A program made the position numbers and the translations under genes. A DNA stretch of 64,000 nt, from NCBI GenBank assembly GCA_001510575.1, contig LNGK01000004.1:1153339-1217338 (forward strand), given 5' to 3'. The notes below the pieces were generated by a model. The model was not told the DNA's origin, made no database searches, and saw nothing but the letters and a program-made list of their open reading frames with translations. Positions 61,892-64,000 of the stretch are shown piece after piece; position 1 is the first letter of the stretch; each line of letters begins with the position of its first letter. Source of the stretch: Knoxdaviesia capensis (Eukaryota > Ascomycota > Sordariomycetes > Microascales > Gondwanamycetaceae).

Positions 61892-62467
61892 GCCCGGACA
61901 TATCGCCGACCGCTCCGTTTCGATAGATATATATCCGGATGCTGGGGACTTTCGCCGGGAGACAGCGGAAGTCTGCCTCTGCGGCCGAGCGCGTTTGCTG
62001 GTGCAGATAACTGCAGCTCCGCACTTCGCGCGATGGATAGATGCGCGACATTGTCTACGGACCACTGTTCCCCTGCCACGGCGTCCGCATTGTCTTTTGT
62101 ACATATGAATTCTTCTCTTGCGCTGTTATCATGGGCCCGTATCTTTTTTCTCTCTTATATCGTGTTTTGGGGAACACCGCTGCACAAATCTTGCAGTACA
62201 TTCTTAGTTTTTCGTGTGTGCGTGGAATCCCCCCGCCTGCTGTGCGAATAGAACCAAGCTTTATTTCTTGTTCATTTCCCTCTCCCCCATGTGAGCGTCT
62301 TGGATCATATTGCATCATTCCTCTGCTTGTGATCTTGCGTCTTGTAAAGGAAAGCACCGGACCTCAAGAGCGTAACGAGGAAAAAGGGGCGAGTAGGGAA
62401 GGTTGACAGAACATGACGTCAAGAAAGAGAGGGGAGGAGGAAGTAAAAAAAAGGAACAAAAAGCAGG
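61892..62467. other. 3' flank of the B12 gene
   Basis: 576 bp of 3' UTR and spacer up to the first tandem element. ORFs of up to 121 codons have no domain. Purine-rich tracts begin at about 62,380 and continue among the repeats. Confidence 0.45.
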
Positions 62468-62477
62468 AAAAAAAAAA
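62468..62477 (-). terminator. Pol III-type T-run, copy 1
   Basis: Ten T on the minus strand directly after the closing stem and GCCTC; four or more T normally end Pol III transcription. Confidence 0.5.
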
Positions 62478-62601
62478 GAGGCGGACAGCCCCAACTCCCA
62501 TCATCGCCGAGAGTTGATCAGAGAGGGTTTACATGACGTACACATGTGCAGTACGAAAGCTCCCTCTCTACCAACTAACCACTAGGTCATTGGGACTGTC
62601 C
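62468..62601 (-). ncRNA. Tandem structured tRNA-like element, copy 1
   Basis: On the minus strand a 119-nt unit starts GGACAG (62601) and ends CTGTCC (62483), followed by GCCTC and ten T. The two ends form a 12-bp closing stem (GGACAGTCCCAA with TTGGGGCTGTCC, one G-U). Inside is a helix of AGTTGGT with ATCAACT, continued by AGAGAGGG with CCCTCTCT. A B-box-like GATCAACTC fits the Pol III consensus GWTCRANNC; the A-box-like TGACCTAGTGG has one mismatch. It does not fold as a normal tRNA (no standard T arm). It is either a family of small Pol III genes or a tRNA-derived SINE. Confidence 0.55.
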
Positions 62602-62634
62602 TGAAGGCGAGGTACACAACATTGCTATATGAAG

Positions 62635-62677
62635 TGTACACATGTGACAGGGCGAGATAAGATTGGGAAGGAGCGAT
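62635..62677 (-). promoter_or_regulatory. Conserved upstream boxes of element copy 1
   Basis: TGTACA (62635-62640) ends 34 nt upstream of the GGACAG start, within the longer shared string TGTACACTTCATA. ATCGCTCCTTCC (62666-62677) lies further upstream and recurs at 62751-62762. Both boxes are shared with copies 2 and 3 at similar distances. Confidence 0.5.
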
Positions 62678-62947
62678 TGAAAAGGGGGAAGGAACCATGA
62701 GAGCAGGAGGGGGGCAGGTGCTATGGGAATGGGAAGGAGCTCCTTGAACGGGAAGGAGCGATGGACATAGCGACGAGTCCCTTCTTTTTTTTAATCAGTA
62801 ATACTGGTGATACACCGGCAATTCACCGGGATACATGCACAACTTGCTCTTAGCTAGGAACACTGCGAATACGGTGTTCTCTCTCAATGCACAAATGCTG
62901 GAGACATGGCAGATATAGGGAGGAGGGAAGAGAAAAAAAGAACAAAG

Positions 62948-62956
62948 AAAAAAAAA
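62948..62956 (-). terminator. Pol III-type T-run, copy 2
   Basis: Nine T on the minus strand directly after the closing stem and GCCTC of copy 2. Confidence 0.5.
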
Positions 62957-63080
62957 GAGGCGGACAGCCCAACTCCCATCATCGCCGAGAGTTGATCAGA
63001 GACGGTTTACATGACGTACACATGTGCAGTACGAAAGCTCCTTCTCTACCAACTAAACCACTAGGTCATTGGTGCTGTCC
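62948..63080 (-). ncRNA. Tandem structured tRNA-like element, copy 2
   Basis: A 119-nt unit (63080-62962 on the minus strand), nearly identical to copy 1, followed by GCCTC and nine T. Closing stem: GGACAGC with GCTGTCC, a bulged A, then CCAA with TTGG. The inner helix AGTTGGT/ATCAACT is kept; the next helix has AGAGA/TCTCT plus an A-G mismatch. The central hairpin region (CGTAC...GTACG) is invariant among copies. The B-box-like GATCAACTC is present. Confidence 0.55.
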
Positions 63081-63114
63081 TTAATACACACACACACTCC
63101 AGGGGCTTATGAAG

Positions 63115-63192
63115 TGTACACACACACACACACGGTGCCGGGACGGGGATAGGATGAGACCGGGAAGGAGCGACGTGGAGGGAAGGAGCGAT
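63115..63192 (-). promoter_or_regulatory. Conserved upstream boxes of element copy 2
   Basis: TGTACA (63115-63120, within TGTACACTTCATAAG) ends 35 nt upstream of the element. Two copies of the TCGCTCCTTCC box lie at 63163-63173 and 63181-63192. A CA/GT run separates them from the TGTACA box. Confidence 0.5.
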
Positions 63193-63354
63193 GGGCAGTT
63201 GACATCCTCCCTTCTCCTTCCTAATCCCGGGGACGAGCCGTGAACTTAAACAACTCTTTCTCGCGTGTAATTTTCTGCATGCTTCAAATGCACGGAAACT
63301 CATCTAGACCTAGGGAATATAAGGAGAGGGGATGAGAGGGGGGGAAAAAGAGGG

Positions 63355-63365
63355 AAAAAAAAAAA
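63355..63365 (-). terminator. Pol III-type T-run, copy 3
   Basis: Eleven T on the minus strand directly after the closing stem and GCCTC of copy 3. Confidence 0.5.
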
Positions 63366-63483
63366 GAGGCGGACAGCCAACACCACGGAGAGAATCGATC
63401 AGAGACGGTTCACATGACGTACACATGTGCAGTACGAAAGCTCCTTCTCTACCGATTAACCCACTAGGCCATTGGTACTGTCC
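63355..63483 (-). ncRNA. Tandem structured tRNA-like element, copy 3
   Basis: A 113-nt unit (63483-63371 on the minus strand), the most diverged copy, followed by GCCTC and eleven T. The closing stem GGACAG...CCAA with TTGG...CTGTCC is kept. The inner helix is AATCGGT with ATCGATT, so two base pairs differ from copies 1 and 2 on both sides at once. The A-box TGGCCTAGTGG fits TRGYNNARNNG fully and the B-box GATCGATTC fits GWTCRANNC. Confidence 0.55.
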
Positions 63484-63516
63484 TGACAATACACACGCCT
63501 TTGCGGACTTATGGAT

Positions 63517-63557
63517 TGTACACAAACAGTATGTAGGTGTGGGAAGGAAGGAGCGAT
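63517..63557 (-). promoter_or_regulatory. Conserved upstream boxes of element copy 3
   Basis: TGTACA (63517-63522, followed by ATCCATAAG) ends 34 nt upstream of the element, and ATCGCTCCTTCC lies at 63546-63557. The arrangement matches copies 1 and 2. Confidence 0.5.
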
Positions 63558-64000
63558 CTAGGTGAAGGAAGAGGGGGCACCTTCCTTGTGTTTGTTGCTC
63601 TTGGTTGTGCTTCGCGCGACCGTAACTTGCGTGTCTTAGTTGCCGCCTTCATCACCGTTGCATGCTTGAGCACAGAGGAAGCACCGTCTAGAATTCTCAG
63701 GCGAGTGACCTCATCTCATCTGGCTGTAAAGTCGCTTTTAGATATCTAGCTTGTATCTCAATCTATATGGTTCATAAAACAGGGGGTCAAAAAGAAACTA
63801 TGATCTCATAAGGTCTGAGATGTCTAAGATCATGCGAATGGGCATCCCATGAAAGATTACTGCAATCCAAAAAAAAAAGGTGGTGGAGACAATCTGTCTT
63901 CTCATCCGAAACTCACGGGGCATAACTTCACCGCACCATCGACGACCGCCATCCAACCGACATGCCATTGACCACATCCAGCGCCCCATCGACCGCCGTC
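63558..64000. other. Window end, nothing recognised
   Basis: 443 bp with no ORF over 70 codons that looks real and no further copy of the tandem element. A gene could begin beyond the window edge. Confidence 0.4.

Noticed and set aside
62483..62601. Ordinary tRNA gene in the tandem unit
   Set aside because: A- and B-box-like motifs exist, but there is no standard T arm and the ends pair in a 10-12 bp stem instead of a 7-bp acceptor stem; no anticodon arm can be assigned.
63371..63483. Hammerhead-ribozyme reading of the tandem units
   Set aside because: In the plus orientation a GTAC/GTAC stem is followed by GAAA, but the CUGANGA core is absent and no fitting NUH cleavage site or three-way junction forms.

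Overview
The window is nuclear DNA of a filamentous ascomycete (Pezizomycotina, most likely Eurotiomycetes). The evidence is short GT-AG introns of 72-120 nt with donors such as GTAAGT and GTACGT, long C/T-rich 5' leaders, poly-glutamine regulators, and fungal versions of LEU2, CBF1, FYV10/GID9, CAF1/POP2 and a complex I B12 subunit. Coding exons are GC-rich at third positions, which creates many long shadow ORFs on the opposite strand. The class placement is inference; no marker RNA gene is present.

Layout. 1-3784: a Rua1-type zinc-finger regulator (+) behind a long pyrimidine-rich leader. 3785-21985: 18 kb without a supportable gene. 21986-25264: a PHD-finger protein (+). 26241-27859: 3-isopropylmalate dehydrogenase, five exons (+). 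28809-30282: a Thr/Val-rich GPI-type wall protein, four exons (-). 30283-43103: 13 kb without a supportable gene, rich in GT/GA microsatellites and holding a short assembly gap. 43104-45037: a DUF2235 alpha/beta hydrolase (+), convergent with 45330-48628, a secreted VWA7/G7c-like protein (-) whose VWA domain is missing. 50867-51846: CBF1-like bHLH factor (-). 54431-55732: Fyv10/Gid9 (+). 57645-59327: Caf1/Pop2 deadenylase (-), preceded in the same frame by a 253-codon ORF. 61217-61891: complex I B12 subunit, three exons (+). 62468-63560: three tandem copies of a structured, tRNA-like element with Pol III-type signals on the minus strand.

The protein genes are mostly unlinked housekeeping functions: leucine synthesis, mRNA deadenylation, GID/CTLH ubiquitin ligase, respiration and transcription. 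I see no biosynthetic cluster. The most unusual items are the tandem small-RNA-like units with compensatory stem changes and a fixed-distance upstream box; in-frame TAG codons that separate long open frames in cbf1 and before caf1; and the VWA7-like protein that has lost its VWA core. All gene models and coordinates were read by eye from splice signals, frame and family motifs; no alignment was run.
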